Shown: piece by piece, positions 17,851 through 27,373 of the stretch
Position numbering within the stretch: the stretch's first letter is position 1
Layout: each line of letters begins with the position of its first letter
Assembly: GCF_016508585.1 (NCBI RefSeq)
Contig: NZ_JADVOP010000021.1
Location: 1 to 64,000 of the forward strand
Length of the DNA: 64,000 nt
Origin: Acinetobacter baumannii
GTDB lineage: Bacteria; Pseudomonadota; Gammaproteobacteria; Pseudomonadales; Moraxellaceae
Direction of reading: 5' to 3'
Notes under the pieces: model-generated
What the model was told of the DNA's origin: nothing
Databases searched by the model: none
The model's input: the letters and a program-made list of their open reading frames with translations, nothing else
Position numbers and translations under genes: made by a program

Positions 17851-19347
17851 CTACAGTTCATTCTGTAATCGTTCACGAATTTCATTCAATGAGCATTCTT
17901 GAATCAATTGACCATTCTCAAACACCGTGTTTAGCTCTCCTTGTTGCTCTTGCTCTGCTGTTTGTTGATCAAACAGTACAAATCCTGTTTCAGTTTTTTC
18001 AACACGAAGTAGCCCCTTGGCTGATTTTTTTGTTCCAGAATCAGTGATAGGATCTTTAAACAATTCACGTGCAACACCATTCACCTGTCCCCAAGTTGCT
18101 TTAACCGCAAAGCCAAAAGTGTCACGAGTTAAATAGTTATAAGTATAACTACCAATCCCAAATACAAGATTATTGGAAGCAAAGCCTTTGGATTCTAATC
18201 CCTGTAAGATTTTTAAAGCTCGTTCTAACGTGATCGAATCCCCATAAATCAGACCAACACGTTCATTGAGCACTTTGTAGCCTCGATCTGTTTCAGTCCC
18301 TCCGAAGATTTCCCATAAACATTCCACCGCACCTTTATAGGCAGGGCTGCCAACTTCTGCATCAGGATCACCACAAATGATTTTTACAGGATCTCCAGAG
18401 TCAGGTCGGAAAACCAGTTTGGCAAGTCCTAAAGCATTTGGCTGACGAGCAAGAATTTCATCTTTTAATTCAACAGTAAACTCTGTAATGACTCGCCAAA
18501 AGTCCCAAGTATCAGACACAATACTGACCACGCCAGATGGATAAAGTTCAGTGATTAGACGTTTGAATGTTCCAATTTCATCATCTTCACTGCCCATACA
18601 CATCACACTGTGTTCTGTTGCCGGAACAGAAACACCGACAACACCGTCTGCATTGTAATACTCTTCAGCATAATCTATTGCTGAAACGGCATCTGTACCG
18701 ATAAAGCTGGTTAAGTGACCCATGCCATTCTGTGTAGCATCATAAATTCCACTCATTCCTCGACTGCTAAAGTCATGACCTTGCACAGGAACGAAATCCA
18801 AAGCTGCACCAGTTTTGATCGCATACGCTGTGAGTAAACGTTTATATTCAAAAGCGATTGTTGCAGTCGTACAACTCTTCCATAATTCTGCACTTAATAC
18901 AGTTTCCAAGTAATTGGTTAACCAAAAGAATTCAGGTAAGGTATTTACAATCGTCAGTACAGGAACTCTCATGTTCACTCGACTCCCTTCGGCTAGAGCC
19001 TTGATCCGGATCGGTAAATAGCCTAAGTCATATAAGGCTTCAATATGATCGACTGGGATAGAACCTTCACCTAATGCATTGTCCATTCGACGTTTATAGG
19101 CAGTGATCACTTTGTTTTTATCTTGTTGGAAAAAGCCTTCGTTCCATGTCTCGATTAAAAAATGTTTGATAAAACCCTGCAAACCAAAAAACACGATCTT
19201 ATCGTCAAAGTCCGGTAGCATTTGAGCTAAACGTGAAGAACGCGGAGTAAAATTAGCATATACATACTCAGTACCAGCAGGGTATTGACGTCTGTGGTCT
19301 GCTTTATAAAAATCGATGGCATTGAGTGGATTAATTTTTAAGCTCAT
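17851..19347 (-). CDS. nadV: Nicotinamide phosphoribosyltransferase NadV
   Basis: A 498-aa NAMPT-family enzyme that converts nicotinamide and PRPP to nicotinamide mononucleotide, the first step of direct nicotinamide salvage to NAD. Family hallmarks are Y-K-A-D-H-R near the start, DFSSRGMSG, the ATEHSVM segment with the autophosphorylated-histidine region, and FRPDSGDP. CCAGGAG lies before the ATG. It starts 32 nt after the PRPP-synthetase-like gene, so substrate supply and use are encoded together. NrtR downstream is the likely repressor. Confidence 0.95.
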   Translation of the reverse strand: MSLKINPLNAIDFYKADHRRQYPAGTEYVYANFTPRSSRLAQMLPDFDDKIVFFGLQGFIKHFLIETWNEGFFQQDKNKVITAYKRRMDNALGEGSIPVDHIEALYDLGYLPIRIKALAEGSRVNMRVPVLTIVNTLPEFFWLTNYLETVLSAELWKSCTTATIAFEYKRLLTAYAIKTGAALDFVPVQGHDFSSRGMSGIYDATQNGMGHLTSFIGTDAVSAIDYAEEYYNADGVVGVSVPATEHSVMCMGSEDDEIGTFKRLITELYPSGVVSIVSDTWDFWRVITEFTVELKDEILARQPNALGLAKLVFRPDSGDPVKIICGDPDAEVGSPAYKGAVECLWEIFGGTETDRGYKVLNERVGLIYGDSITLERALKILQGLESKGFASNNLVFGIGSYTYNYLTRDTFGFAVKATWGQVNGVARELFKDPITDSGTKKSAKGLLRVEKTETGFVLFDQQTAEQEQQGELNTVFENGQLIQECSLNEIRERLQNEL

Positions 19348-19379
19348 TATTGTTCTCCTGGATGATTAAAATTAGACAA

Positions 19380-20273
19380 TCAAAATGCACTGAAACAACT
19401 GAATTCGATGATGTTGAGTTTTGGGTTTTCGGTTTGAGGGAAGCTGTCTGTAGTAAAAATCTGATCGATCAAACCATCAAAAACCTCTAAACCTTTACTA
19501 AAAATGCCGTGTGTGACATATAAGATCACCTGCTGACAATTTAATTTTTTTAACTCTTGTGCAATACCAATAAACGTTGCACCACCGTCACAGATATCGT
19601 CCGTAATGACCGCTGTTTTACCTGTTAAATCTTGTGCGTTGACTTGAGCATTCTGGATTTTGCCAGTGACCGGATCACGTCTTTTTTCACAGTAAACCAT
19701 GCCAATTTCATCATCACGTAACCGATTCACAGCATGGGCGATCGCTTTTGTTCGCAGTTTTGCACCTGCATCTGGGCAAACCAAAATGCTTTCTTGTGTA
19801 GTTAAATAAGCTTGCAATGATGCATTTTTTAAAATGATTTCACTGGGTTGGACATTTTCAATCTCAAAAAAGTGTGTGTTTTCCTGTAAAAGTTTTTCTG
19901 TCACAACACTATGAGCATCCCAGATCTTGATGGATTTACGTTGCTGCGGAAACTTTTCATGGTTGATATTTAACAGCCTGGTCATAACTTCTAATGAAAA
20001 AGCTTGTCCAGTGGCGCAAATACGGTCTTGACGTGCATAGGGAAAATAAGGGATTTCTAAATCAATTTCTAAACCTTGATTGAGCAATACATTTTCAAGC
20101 AATAAGTAATCCATGAGATCTTGGCTATTGGCAATTTTTGCTTGAATTTGAATTTTCCCTTTCAATGAGTTCAAGATATCAGCTGAAATTTGAATATGTC
20201 TTTCACCACCTGCAAATTGGATCGTCTGTACAGGTATCAGGTTTTGTTTTGAATCTTGGATTTGAATAGACAT
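19380..20273 (-). CDS. Ribose-phosphate pyrophosphokinase homologue in the NAD-salvage operon
   Basis: A 297-aa PRPP synthetase family protein that makes PRPP from ribose 5-phosphate and ATP. FPYARQDR matches the ATP-binding flexible region. The PRPP loop is TDDICDGGAT, and the C-D-A-G-A-K-L-R region matches the ribose-phosphate site. It is more divergent than the housekeeping Prs and sits directly before nadV, so it probably supplies PRPP to NadV. I chose ATG 20273 because AAGAG lies 8 nt upstream; the TTG 33 nt earlier lacks this. Confidence 0.9.
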   Translation of the reverse strand: MSIQIQDSKQNLIPVQTIQFAGGERHIQISADILNSLKGKIQIQAKIANSQDLMDYLLLENVLLNQGLEIDLEIPYFPYARQDRICATGQAFSLEVMTRLLNINHEKFPQQRKSIKIWDAHSVVTEKLLQENTHFFEIENVQPSEIILKNASLQAYLTTQESILVCPDAGAKLRTKAIAHAVNRLRDDEIGMVYCEKRRDPVTGKIQNAQVNAQDLTGKTAVITDDICDGGATFIGIAQELKKLNCQQVILYVTHGIFSKGLEVFDGLIDQIFTTDSFPQTENPKLNIIEFSCFSAF

Positions 20274-20313
20274 AACATAGACTCTTATAAGGTGGCTTAT
20301 TGCCAATACATAT

Positions 20314-20332
20314 ATAGTGTCATAAAGCCTAT
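20314..20332 (-). promoter_or_regulatory. Candidate NrtR operator / promoter of the prs-nadV operon
   Basis: An imperfect inverted repeat with ATAG and CTAT ends (ATAGTGT...AGCCTAT) about 40 nt before the prs-like start. On the minus strand TATATA with an upstream TTAAGT could be -10 and -35 elements. The match to known NrtR sites is from memory and weak. Confidence 0.3.
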
Positions 20333-21178
20333 TTACTTAACAAGTACCATTTACAAAAGATTACAATGGGATGGGTTGAGATGATTTGTGTTAACTTTGT
20401 TTTTTAAGTGATTGTTATATAGTTATTTTTATGATTATTTTCTGAATATGCTCAAAATGTATCTATAATCCTGAACTGCTGAATACAGGATCAGCTCAAG
20501 CAGAAAATCGGTTTACTGAACTTTTGTTTAATTTTAAAATAAGACTGGGGTGGAAAAGTATGATTTAAATTAAGATAAATATGATGAATCTAATTCAACA
20601 ATTTTAATTTTGAGTAATTCCTGCATCGTAAGATATTGGTGAATGCCATTTAGGATCTTCTAAAATTTAGATAAAAAGTCTGTCATCTTAGAGGGACAGT
20701 AAGATGATTAAAGACATAAAATAAGAAAAATATAATTTAAAAGCGGTTCATTGTCCTTTCAATTTCTCTAAAAAGCTTGGTTTTCCATCAATTAGACTAT
20801 ATACGATAGTCGTATATTGAGCGACGGGTGTTGGTCAAGATTTCGCTAAGCCCCCGATTATATAATAATTATAGAAATGTTAATCTGAAAAAAGAATTGA
20901 AATCAAAGTCTTATTCGGTAAAACTGATTTTAAATAAGGGGTTGAGTTAGGCTAGATTACAACAGTGTAAGAATTATACACAAATTGTTACTTTTGGGTT
21001 TTAACTTAGTTTCAACGCTTTCATAATTTAATAGCAAGCATATATGTGCAATGTTTTTTTAATGTGGTGTTTGAGAGACTACTGAAGAAAACAAGAAAAA
21101 TTGATTTTTTAGCAAAGTTCTGGGGTTAAAAGGTCAAATTGTACGGATGCACATCATAAATAAGGCTAGGAGTATTTC
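20333..21178. other. Long intergenic region before dcaP
   Basis: About 850 nt of AT-rich DNA with no ORF carrying a credible ribosome site. It holds a perfect palindrome at 20799-20817, and AGGAG just upstream of the porin start. The length is unusual for this genome and could hide a small RNA, but I see no terminator that would define one. Confidence 0.5.
20799..20817. promoter_or_regulatory. Perfect palindrome, operator-like
   Basis: ATATACGA-TAG-TCGTATAT, 8-bp arms with a 3-bp centre, about 360 nt before the porin start and about 525 nt from the prs-like start. The size and symmetry are those of a dimeric repressor site. No T run follows, so it is not a terminator. Confidence 0.45.
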
Positions 21179-22423
21179 ATGAGTCTATTCACAAATCGCA
21201 AGTCATTTATTATCAAAAGCTTAGCATTAACAGTCACTGCTTTGATGGTAAATACAGCTCAAGCTGCTTCTGACAGCCAAGAGATTCAACAATTACGCAA
21301 TGAAGTTCAAGAATTAAAAGCATTGCTTCAACAACAGCAGCAGCAAGTTCGTTTAGTCGAGTCTAAAGTTGAATCGGCACCTGCATCGGGTTCTTCAGGT
21401 TTAAAATCAAAATCTGGCGCTGACATTAACATTTATGGTTTTGTACGCGGTGATGCGAACTATATCATTGAAGGCGGTGACGACGATTTCAACAAAATTA
21501 GTTCAACCAATGGTGAAGCGAAGGACAAACTTCGTGCTACAGCAAAAACAACACGTATCGGCTTAGATTTTAATACACCAGTAGGTGATGCTAAAGTTGG
21601 CGGTAAGGTTGAAGTTGACTTTGCGGGTAATGGCGTAAATGAAAACCTTCGTATCCGTCATGCTTACTTAACCTATAACAACTGGTTATTCGGTCAAACA
21701 ACATCTAACTTCTTATCTAGCCATGCGCCAGAAATGATTGACTTTGCAACGAACGCAGGTGGTGGTACTACACGTATTCCTCAAGTCCGTTATGCATATA
21801 ACTTAGCACCCGCTACCAAATTATTGGTTGCTGCTGAGGAAGGCAATAGTACGGGCATAACAGGTACTGCGATTAAATACAGCCTTCCTGTGTTAACTGG
21901 TAAAATTGTACAATCATATGCTGATGGTAACGGCAATGCATCTGCACGTGTTTTAGTAGAAAACTACAAAGACAATAATATTGGCAAAGACAAGACAGGT
22001 TGGGGTGTTGCAGTTGGTACAGACTTTAAAGTTGCTGATCCTTTAAAACTTTTTGCTGATGCTTCTTATGTTGTGGGTAACAGCAACTACCTATATGGCA
22101 GTAACAATGCTTACTCTGTCGTAAATGGTGATATTGAACAGAATGAATTCACAGCACTCCAAGTGGGCGGTACTTATAAAATTTTACCGAACCTGCGTTC
22201 AACTTTAGCATATGGTGCATTGTTTGCTGACAATGGCACAGACTTCGCAAAAGCGAACAAATCTGCAAATGAAAAAGTTCAACAAGCATGGTTAAACGTG
22301 ATTTACTCACCTGCGAAACCAATTGATTTGGGTATTGAGTATATCAACGGTAAACGTGAAACTTTTGCGGGTCAATCATATAAAGATAACCGTGTAGGTT
22401 TAATGGCTAAATATAATTTCTAA
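21179..22423 (+). CDS. DcaP-like trimeric outer-membrane porin
   Basis: A 414-aa outer-membrane beta-barrel with signal peptide (cleavage after AQA near residue 29). A periplasmic coiled coil (about 33-62, E-I-Q-Q-L-R-N-E-V-Q-E-L-K-A-L-L followed by Gln) is the DcaP hallmark. The barrel opens with I-N-I-Y-G-F-V-R-G-D and ends in a terminal Phe. DcaP proteins take up negatively charged small molecules such as dicarboxylates. AGGAG lies 7 nt before the ATG, and a strong terminator follows. The family is confident; the substrate is not. Confidence 0.92.
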   Translation: MSLFTNRKSFIIKSLALTVTALMVNTAQAASDSQEIQQLRNEVQELKALLQQQQQQVRLVESKVESAPASGSSGLKSKSGADINIYGFVRGDANYIIEGGDDDFNKISSTNGEAKDKLRATAKTTRIGLDFNTPVGDAKVGGKVEVDFAGNGVNENLRIRHAYLTYNNWLFGQTTSNFLSSHAPEMIDFATNAGGGTTRIPQVRYAYNLAPATKLLVAAEEGNSTGITGTAIKYSLPVLTGKIVQSYADGNGNASARVLVENYKDNNIGKDKTGWGVAVGTDFKVADPLKLFADASYVVGNSNYLYGSNNAYSVVNGDIEQNEFTALQVGGTYKILPNLRSTLAYGALFADNGTDFAKANKSANEKVQQAWLNVIYSPAKPIDLGIEYINGKRETFAGQSYKDNRVGLMAKYNF

Positions 22424-22440
22424 TTTAGACATTCATGACA

Positions 22441-22470
22441 GAAAAGCCGAGAATTTTTCCTCGGCTTTTC
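22441..22470 (+). terminator. Terminator of the DcaP-like gene
   Basis: GAAAAGCCGAG / CTCGGCTTTTC, an 11-bp perfect stem with an 8-nt loop, then a T-rich tail. Confidence 0.85.
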
Positions 22471-22708
22471 TATTTTTATTGCATCCCTAAAGTTTGCCGA
22501 AGATAGATTTTTATAACAAAATTTTTTAAATGTTTAGTTAGACATTTATCAAAAAAAATGCATAATTGACGCTCTTTTTTTTGCATGTTGATGCTGTCAG
22601 ATAGATGAATCACATGTTTTGGCCTGTTCTGTGAAGCAAATGACTTATCAGGACTGTATTTCTCATTGTTTGATGAAATGATCTTTTATCAATAATAGGA
22701 GTAACATC

Positions 22709-22762
22709 ATGACCATTTTCTTTCCAAAATTTCTACAACATTGTAATTCAGTTTATCTCTAA
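22709..22762 (+). CDS. Possible 17-aa leader peptide upstream of gltS
   Basis: The ATG is preceded by AGGAG at 8 nt, one of the better ribosome sites in the region, and encodes a 17-residue peptide rich in Phe (MTIFFPKFLQHC...). A hairpin lies about 25 nt after its stop. This arrangement is reminiscent of attenuator leaders, but no run of regulatory codons is present. It may be chance or a gene remnant. Confidence 0.3.
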   Translation: MTIFFPKFLQHCNSVYL

Positions 22763-22786
22763 GCTTATTTTTTCGAGAAAACTTTG

Positions 22787-22806
22787 GATTTTCAAGATTG
22801 AAAATC
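22787..22806 (+). repeat. Inverted repeat in the gltS leader
   Basis: GATTTTCAA-GA-TTGAAAATC, 9-bp perfect arms. A T-rich run follows within about 15 nt, so it could act as a weak terminator or attenuator before gltS. Confidence 0.45.
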
Positions 22807-22939
22807 TGCCTTTTATTTATTTTTTGTTGTGTCTACCAAGTGATTCAGTAACTGCTAAGCGTATCTGATTACAAAGTTTAGTAGCATAAATTTGCATCAC
22901 TTTACAGCAAAAAATATAGCCAAAGCATGGATAATTATT

Positions 22940-24175
22940 ATGGAATTTTCTTTCAATGCCTTTTATACCTTGATTGCTGCAGTCATTGTATTGTTATTGG
23001 GGCGCTTCCTTGTTAATAAAATTGAGTTTTTGCGTAAGTACAATATTCCTGAGCCTGTCGCAGGTGGTCTGGTTGCTGCAATACTGTCGTTGTTGGTACA
23101 CAATTTCTGGGGGTATAGCATTACCACCAGTAGTGAACTACAAACCAGTTTTATGTTGGTATTTTTTGCTTCAATTGGTTTAAGTGCCAATTTTGCTAAA
23201 TTAAAAGAAGGTGGTTTGGGCTTAGTCATTTTTCTGGTCTGCGTTGCTTCATTTATCGTGGTACAAGACTTTGTCGGAATGGGCTTGGCCACTGCACTGG
23301 GCTTAGACCCGCTTGTTGGTTTGATTGCAGGATCAATCACGCTTACAGGTGGTCATGGTACTGCGGGTGCTTGGGGTGAAATCCTTGAAACCCAGCATGG
23401 CATACAAGGTGCATTGGCATTGGGTATGGCAAGTGCGACTTTTGGTTTGATTATTGGGGGAATTATCGGCGGTCCATTGGCAAAATTGTTGATCAACCGT
23501 TACCAGTTATCCAGTCCTAAGACACAAAAAGAAGTGGATGAAACCAATCAGCAGGCAGTAACTGAACTGGGTGAATATGTTCCATTTGAGTACCCGCATC
23601 AAGTCCGCTTAATCACTGCTGACAATGCAATTACCACGCTTGGTCTTTTTGCTGCGTGTTTGGCTTTTGCAGAATTTATGACAGGGTACAGTAAAGGACA
23701 ATGGTTTGAGTTACCGACATTCGTATGGGCACTTGCAGGAGGAGTTATCCTTCGTAATGTACTGGAAGGTGTTCTTCGCATTAAAATGTTCGACCGTGCG
23801 ATTGATGTATTTGGCAACGCAGCATTATCACTTTATTTGGCAATGGCTCTGCTATCGTTAAAACTTTGGCAATTGGCAGATCTAGCGGGTCCTTTAGTGG
23901 TGATTCTTTCTGCCCAGACACTAACAATGGCCCTGTATGCTGCATTTGTGACATTCAGAGTCATGGGGAAAAACTACGATGCAGCAGTGTTAGCAGCAGG
24001 TCATTGTGGTTTTGGTATGGGTGCAACGCCAACAGCAGTTGCCAATATGCAAGCAATTACCAATATGTATGGTCCTTCTCATAAAGCATTTTTGATTGTC
24101 CCGTTATGCGGTGCTTTTTTTGTCGATTTAATTAATGCGACAGTGATTCAATTGATTCTTAAATTTATTGCCTAA
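22940..24175 (+). CDS. gltS: Sodium/glutamate symporter GltS
   Basis: A 411-aa inner-membrane ESS-family transporter that takes up glutamate with Na+. It has two inverted repeats of about five helices each. Signature features are N-I-P-E-P-V-A-G-G-L (about 37), the hairpin T-G-G-H-G-T-A-G-A-W-G (about 135) and its second-half counterpart A-G-H-C-G-F-G-M-G-A-T-P-T-A. I chose ATG 22940 because the protein then starts at the family position; the TTG 48 nt upstream adds a polar extension. A terminator follows. Confidence 0.93.
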   Translation: MEFSFNAFYTLIAAVIVLLLGRFLVNKIEFLRKYNIPEPVAGGLVAAILSLLVHNFWGYSITTSSELQTSFMLVFFASIGLSANFAKLKEGGLGLVIFLVCVASFIVVQDFVGMGLATALGLDPLVGLIAGSITLTGGHGTAGAWGEILETQHGIQGALALGMASATFGLIIGGIIGGPLAKLLINRYQLSSPKTQKEVDETNQQAVTELGEYVPFEYPHQVRLITADNAITTLGLFAACLAFAEFMTGYSKGQWFELPTFVWALAGGVILRNVLEGVLRIKMFDRAIDVFGNAALSLYLAMALLSLKLWQLADLAGPLVVILSAQTLTMALYAAFVTFRVMGKNYDAAVLAAGHCGFGMGATPTAVANMQAITNMYGPSHKAFLIVPLCGAFFVDLINATVIQLILKFIA

Positions 24176-24201
24176 TCTGATTGTATTGTTGTGCTGTATT
24201 G

Positions 24202-24225
24202 AGCCAGTGAATCACTGGCTTTTTT
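24202..24225 (+). terminator. Terminator of gltS
   Basis: AGCCAGTG, loop AAT, CACTGGCT, followed by six T. Confidence 0.85.
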
Positions 24226-24658
24226 ATGCCAGTGTATTTCCCACATCACACAGTAAAAAATGACAGCAGCACAGACAAGCACTGAAATATTTATTTTGAA
24301 CGAGATACCCTCAACACTGTGATGAACATCTTTGATCGCTTATCCAGGTTTTTCTCTGGGATTGGCATAATGATCGGGAAGAACAAAGCCAACTACAATC
24401 ACATTGATTCAGCTGATTGAGTTTTGAGTCGAAGGCGTGCTGACTGATTTTGTCCAGTAGGGCAATGCTGAAAAATCAAAAATGTTGAACTCACTGCATG
24501 GAAGAATAGAAATGTGCTGATTTCAACATGTATTTTGAACTTAAAAATTTTGATCATATAGCCAGGAATGATGACAGTTTAAATAAATACAACAGCAAAA
24601 TCATAAAAAATATGCTTAGATACATGCACCTTTGGATTATGCCCTGATCTGAGAATAT
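24226..24658. other. Intergenic region before the patatin gene
   Basis: About 430 nt without a credible ORF, RNA gene or strong repeat. It presumably contains the promoter for the downstream lipoprotein gene. Confidence 0.45.
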
Positions 24659-25645
24659 ATGTCATTGTTAAATAAAGCTTTAATTTCTTTGCTTTGTAGT
24701 CTTTTTTTAGCTGCATGTAGTCATTCACCCATAAAAAATTTACAGACCAAGGGCGCATCCGTTCATCCGGTTTCTGAAGCATCGTCTAGATTGGATAAAA
24801 GCTTTTATCAGTATCAACAGTCCCCAAAGAAAAAACCAGTGATTGCACTTGTTTTAGGGAGTGGCGGCGCTCGTGGTTATGCCCATATCGGTGTGATTGA
24901 AGTATTGGAACAACATGGTATTAAACCTGACTTTATTGTGGGGACCAGTGCGGGCAGTATTGTTGGTTCAATTTACGCCAGTGGTAAATCAGCTGAACAA
25001 TTACGTCAAATCGCCTTGGATATGAAAGTAGGGGATGTGCGTGACTTCAAGATTGGTATGAAAGGTTTTTTTGATGGGCAAAAAGTTGAGGACTATGTCA
25101 ACAAGCAAATCAATCAAATACCTTTAGAAAAGATGAAAATTCCAATGTATGTTGTGGCAACTGAATTACAACATGGAGAAAAAACTATTTTTAATTATGG
25201 TAATACAGGGCAAGCAGTACGAGCTTCTGTCTCGATTCCCAGTATGTTTATTCCGACCATGATCAAAGGCAAAGAATACGTAGATGGTGGTTTAGTCAGC
25301 CCTGTACCTGTCAATATTGCCAAGGAATTAGGTGCGGATGTGGTCATTGCTGTCGATATTCTGGCGCAGCCTGTAAATACAGAAACAAGCAATGTTTGGG
25401 GCTTGTTTAATCAAAACATCAATATCATGCAAAATAAACTGGCTGCAGAAGAATTAAAAAATGCAGATATTGTGATTCAACCCGATTTACGGGAAAAAGC
25501 ACATATCTTTGATGTAAAAGGTCGTCAAGATACGATGCAAGCAGGTATTGATGCCGCAAACCAGCGCATTCATGATCTGGAAGTGGTGATTGCAAGTAAG
25601 CATGGTTCTGAAAATATCCAGCAGCAATATCAAGTACAGAATTAA
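24659..25645 (+). CDS. Patatin-like phospholipase family lipoprotein
   Basis: A 328-aa lipoprotein with signal peptide and lipobox FLAAC (C20). A patatin-type esterase/phospholipase domain follows, with the oxyanion motif GSGGARG (about 67-73), nucleophile motif GTSAG (S98) and the catalytic-dyad DGG (D209). It resembles the RssA/YchK branch but is membrane-anchored through its lipid. It probably hydrolyses lipid or acyl esters at the envelope. All key residues are present. The gene is monocistronic. Confidence 0.92.
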   Translation: MSLLNKALISLLCSLFLAACSHSPIKNLQTKGASVHPVSEASSRLDKSFYQYQQSPKKKPVIALVLGSGGARGYAHIGVIEVLEQHGIKPDFIVGTSAGSIVGSIYASGKSAEQLRQIALDMKVGDVRDFKIGMKGFFDGQKVEDYVNKQINQIPLEKMKIPMYVVATELQHGEKTIFNYGNTGQAVRASVSIPSMFIPTMIKGKEYVDGGLVSPVPVNIAKELGADVVIAVDILAQPVNTETSNVWGLFNQNINIMQNKLAAEELKNADIVIQPDLREKAHIFDVKGRQDTMQAGIDAANQRIHDLEVVIASKHGSENIQQQYQVQN

Positions 25646-25787
25646 AAGTATTTTTAAAGCAGCTTATTTTGTTTCTGGATCCATCTGCTACTTACAACAG
25701 CGTTTACCTGTAGGTTTTTAAATACTATACTTTTATCGTTTAATGATAATTTTAATTAATTATACTCAAATCTGAGTATCGGGTGAG

Positions 25788-25973
25788 ATGATGAATAAAT
25801 TTGAGATTGGCGAAAAAGTAAAAATCGCAACACAGCCGAATACAATTTTTGAAATTGTTGAAATCAACCCAGATCGTTCATATGAAATTCAGCATTATGT
25901 GTCAGATCGGCAAATTTTTAAATATGGCAATATTGCAGCGGAGATGCTCAAAAAGATTGAAAATGGTGGATAA
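25788..25973 (+). CDS. Small conserved-looking protein, unknown
   Basis: A 61-aa cytoplasmic protein: F-E-I-G-E-K-V-K-I-A, then I-F-E-I-V-E-I-N and Y-E-I-Q-H-Y-V, which is a short all-beta pattern like KOW or SH3-type barrels. GGGTGAG precedes two adjacent ATGs, so the start may be 25788 or 25791. No partner gene is close. Function unknown. Confidence 0.6.
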   Translation: MMNKFEIGEKVKIATQPNTIFEIVEINPDRSYEIQHYVSDRQIFKYGNIAAEMLKKIENGG

Positions 25974-26122
25974 AACAATAAGCTATATTCCAAATAAATG
26001 ATTATATTTGTAATCATAAATTGAGAGAATGGTCAATTGCCGAATTAAGCATGTTTTTTATTAGAAAAGATATATAATAATAGCCATATAAATGTCCTGC
26101 CTAAAATAGAGTCTAGTATACG

Positions 26123-26644
26123 ATGTCTCCATTAGATCAATTGATCCCAGCTACAGATGACCAATCAGAATTAACCATGTCTGTTTTAATGACCCCAGAT
26201 ATGGCAAACTTTTCAGGTAATGTACACGGTGGAACCATCCTCAAGCTTCTTGACCAGGTTGCCTATGCCTGCGCGAGTCGTTATTCTGGTAGCTACGTTG
26301 TTACGCTTTCTGTCGATAAAGTGAATTTTAAAGAACCGATTCATGTCGGAGAAATGGTGACATTTCTTGCCAGTGTCAACCATGTAGGTCGTACCTCAAT
26401 GGAAATCGGTATTCGTGTTGAAGCACAAAATATTCAAAAGCGAACTGTCCGCCATACCAACAGCTGTTATTTCACCATGGTTGCTGTTGATGAAAATGGA
26501 AAGCCAAAACAGATTCCTGCATTGAATTTGGACAATGATTGGAAACGTTGCCGTTTTGAAGCTGCTGAGCATCGTAAGGTGGCACGTTTACAAGAGAATC
26601 ACCATCCTTCATGCAGTATTTATAAAAAGTCTTCGCATAATTAA
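26123..26644 (+). CDS. Hotdog-fold acyl-CoA thioesterase
   Basis: A 173-aa thioesterase of the YciA/BACH type that hydrolyses acyl-CoA to free acid and CoA. Hallmarks are M-T-P-D-M-A-N-F-S-G-N-V-H-G-G-T-I-L-K-L-L-D (catalytic Asn/Asp hotdog helix), V-D-K-V-N-F-K-E-P-I-H-V-G-E and the central strand. It is a single hotdog domain with an extra charged tail of about 35 residues. Cytosolic and monocistronic. The exact acyl preference cannot be read. Confidence 0.92.
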   Translation: MSPLDQLIPATDDQSELTMSVLMTPDMANFSGNVHGGTILKLLDQVAYACASRYSGSYVVTLSVDKVNFKEPIHVGEMVTFLASVNHVGRTSMEIGIRVEAQNIQKRTVRHTNSCYFTMVAVDENGKPKQIPALNLDNDWKRCRFEAAEHRKVARLQENHHPSCSIYKKSSHN

Positions 26645-26661
26645 TTGTTTTATAGTTAAAA

Positions 26662-26690
26662 AAATCCTCTTGTTGAAAGAGGGTTTTTTT
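26662..26690. terminator. Terminator after the thioesterase gene
   Basis: CCTCTT and AAGAGG around a 5-nt loop, extended by A and T runs. It can serve the convergent small lipoprotein gene too. Confidence 0.75.
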
Positions 26691-26751
26691 CAAGGTTTAA
26701 AATGTTTTAAAACGAGAATGTGAGCAGATCACCCTGATATTCAAGCATAGA

Positions 26752-27093
26752 TTAATTCACTTTATTGAGGACATGACCATCTACAGTCATTGTCCATGTT
26801 CCTTGTTCAGTCTGTTTTGGTGCTTGAGCAACTTTAAATTCAGTGGAAAATGGACCAACACCAGCACTAAAGTTAGTGCCTTCAAATTTAGAAATCGGGG
26901 CGGATACTGATGAGCTTGAATTAGGTTGTTTGTTGCTATACTCAACGCGTCCTTCAGGAGTAATTCTCAAATTTACACGACCGTCCTCGCTTTGCCATGT
27001 ACCTGAATAATCCTGTTTATCCACAGGTAAAGGTTTTCCACATGCAGTCAGTAGGATGGTCAATAAACCAAGACCCATCAATTTTTTTAACAT
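26752..27093 (-). CDS. Small lipoprotein, unknown
   Basis: A 113-aa protein with signal peptide and lipobox LLTAC (C18). The mature part begins Y-S-G-T-W-Q-S-E-D-G-R-V-N-L-R-I and has repeated beta-strands ending T-W-T-M-T-V-D-G-H-V-L, so it looks like a small beta-sandwich or lipocalin-like unit. A Ser-rich loop sits in the middle. Envelope-anchored; no partner is visible. Function not recognised. Confidence 0.75.
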   Translation of the reverse strand: MLKKLMGLGLLTILLTACGKPLPVDKQDYSGTWQSEDGRVNLRITPEGRVEYSNKQPNSSSSVSAPISKFEGTNFSAGVGPFSTEFKVAQAPKQTEQGTWTMTVDGHVLNKVN

Positions 27094-27373
27094 TGTATTT
27101 TCCTCATTAATCTTTATATCACAGATTTTATTTATAAATTTCCCAAATTGAAGCGTGTCATTTGAGGCTAAAACATTATAGCCGAATTATGAAGTGAGCT
27201 CAGTCAGAATAACAAAGTGTAGCACTTTACAGAAAAAGAACTTGGTAAAGGGCTATTACGCAACAAAAGATTGATCGTTTTAAAGTCTCATACACAAGAA
27301 AATAACGATTTAGGGAAAAATCAACTGCGCTCTACAATAAAACGCGACATATCGTTTTGTTGAGAAAGCAGGG

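Larger units (their letters stand above)
22424..22939 (+). other. Leader/intergenic region before gltS
   Basis: It contains the dcaP terminator, a 17-codon ORF with a good ribosome site (22709-22762) and a 9-bp inverted repeat (22787-22806) followed by a T-rich stretch, all before the gltS start. Confidence 0.5.
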
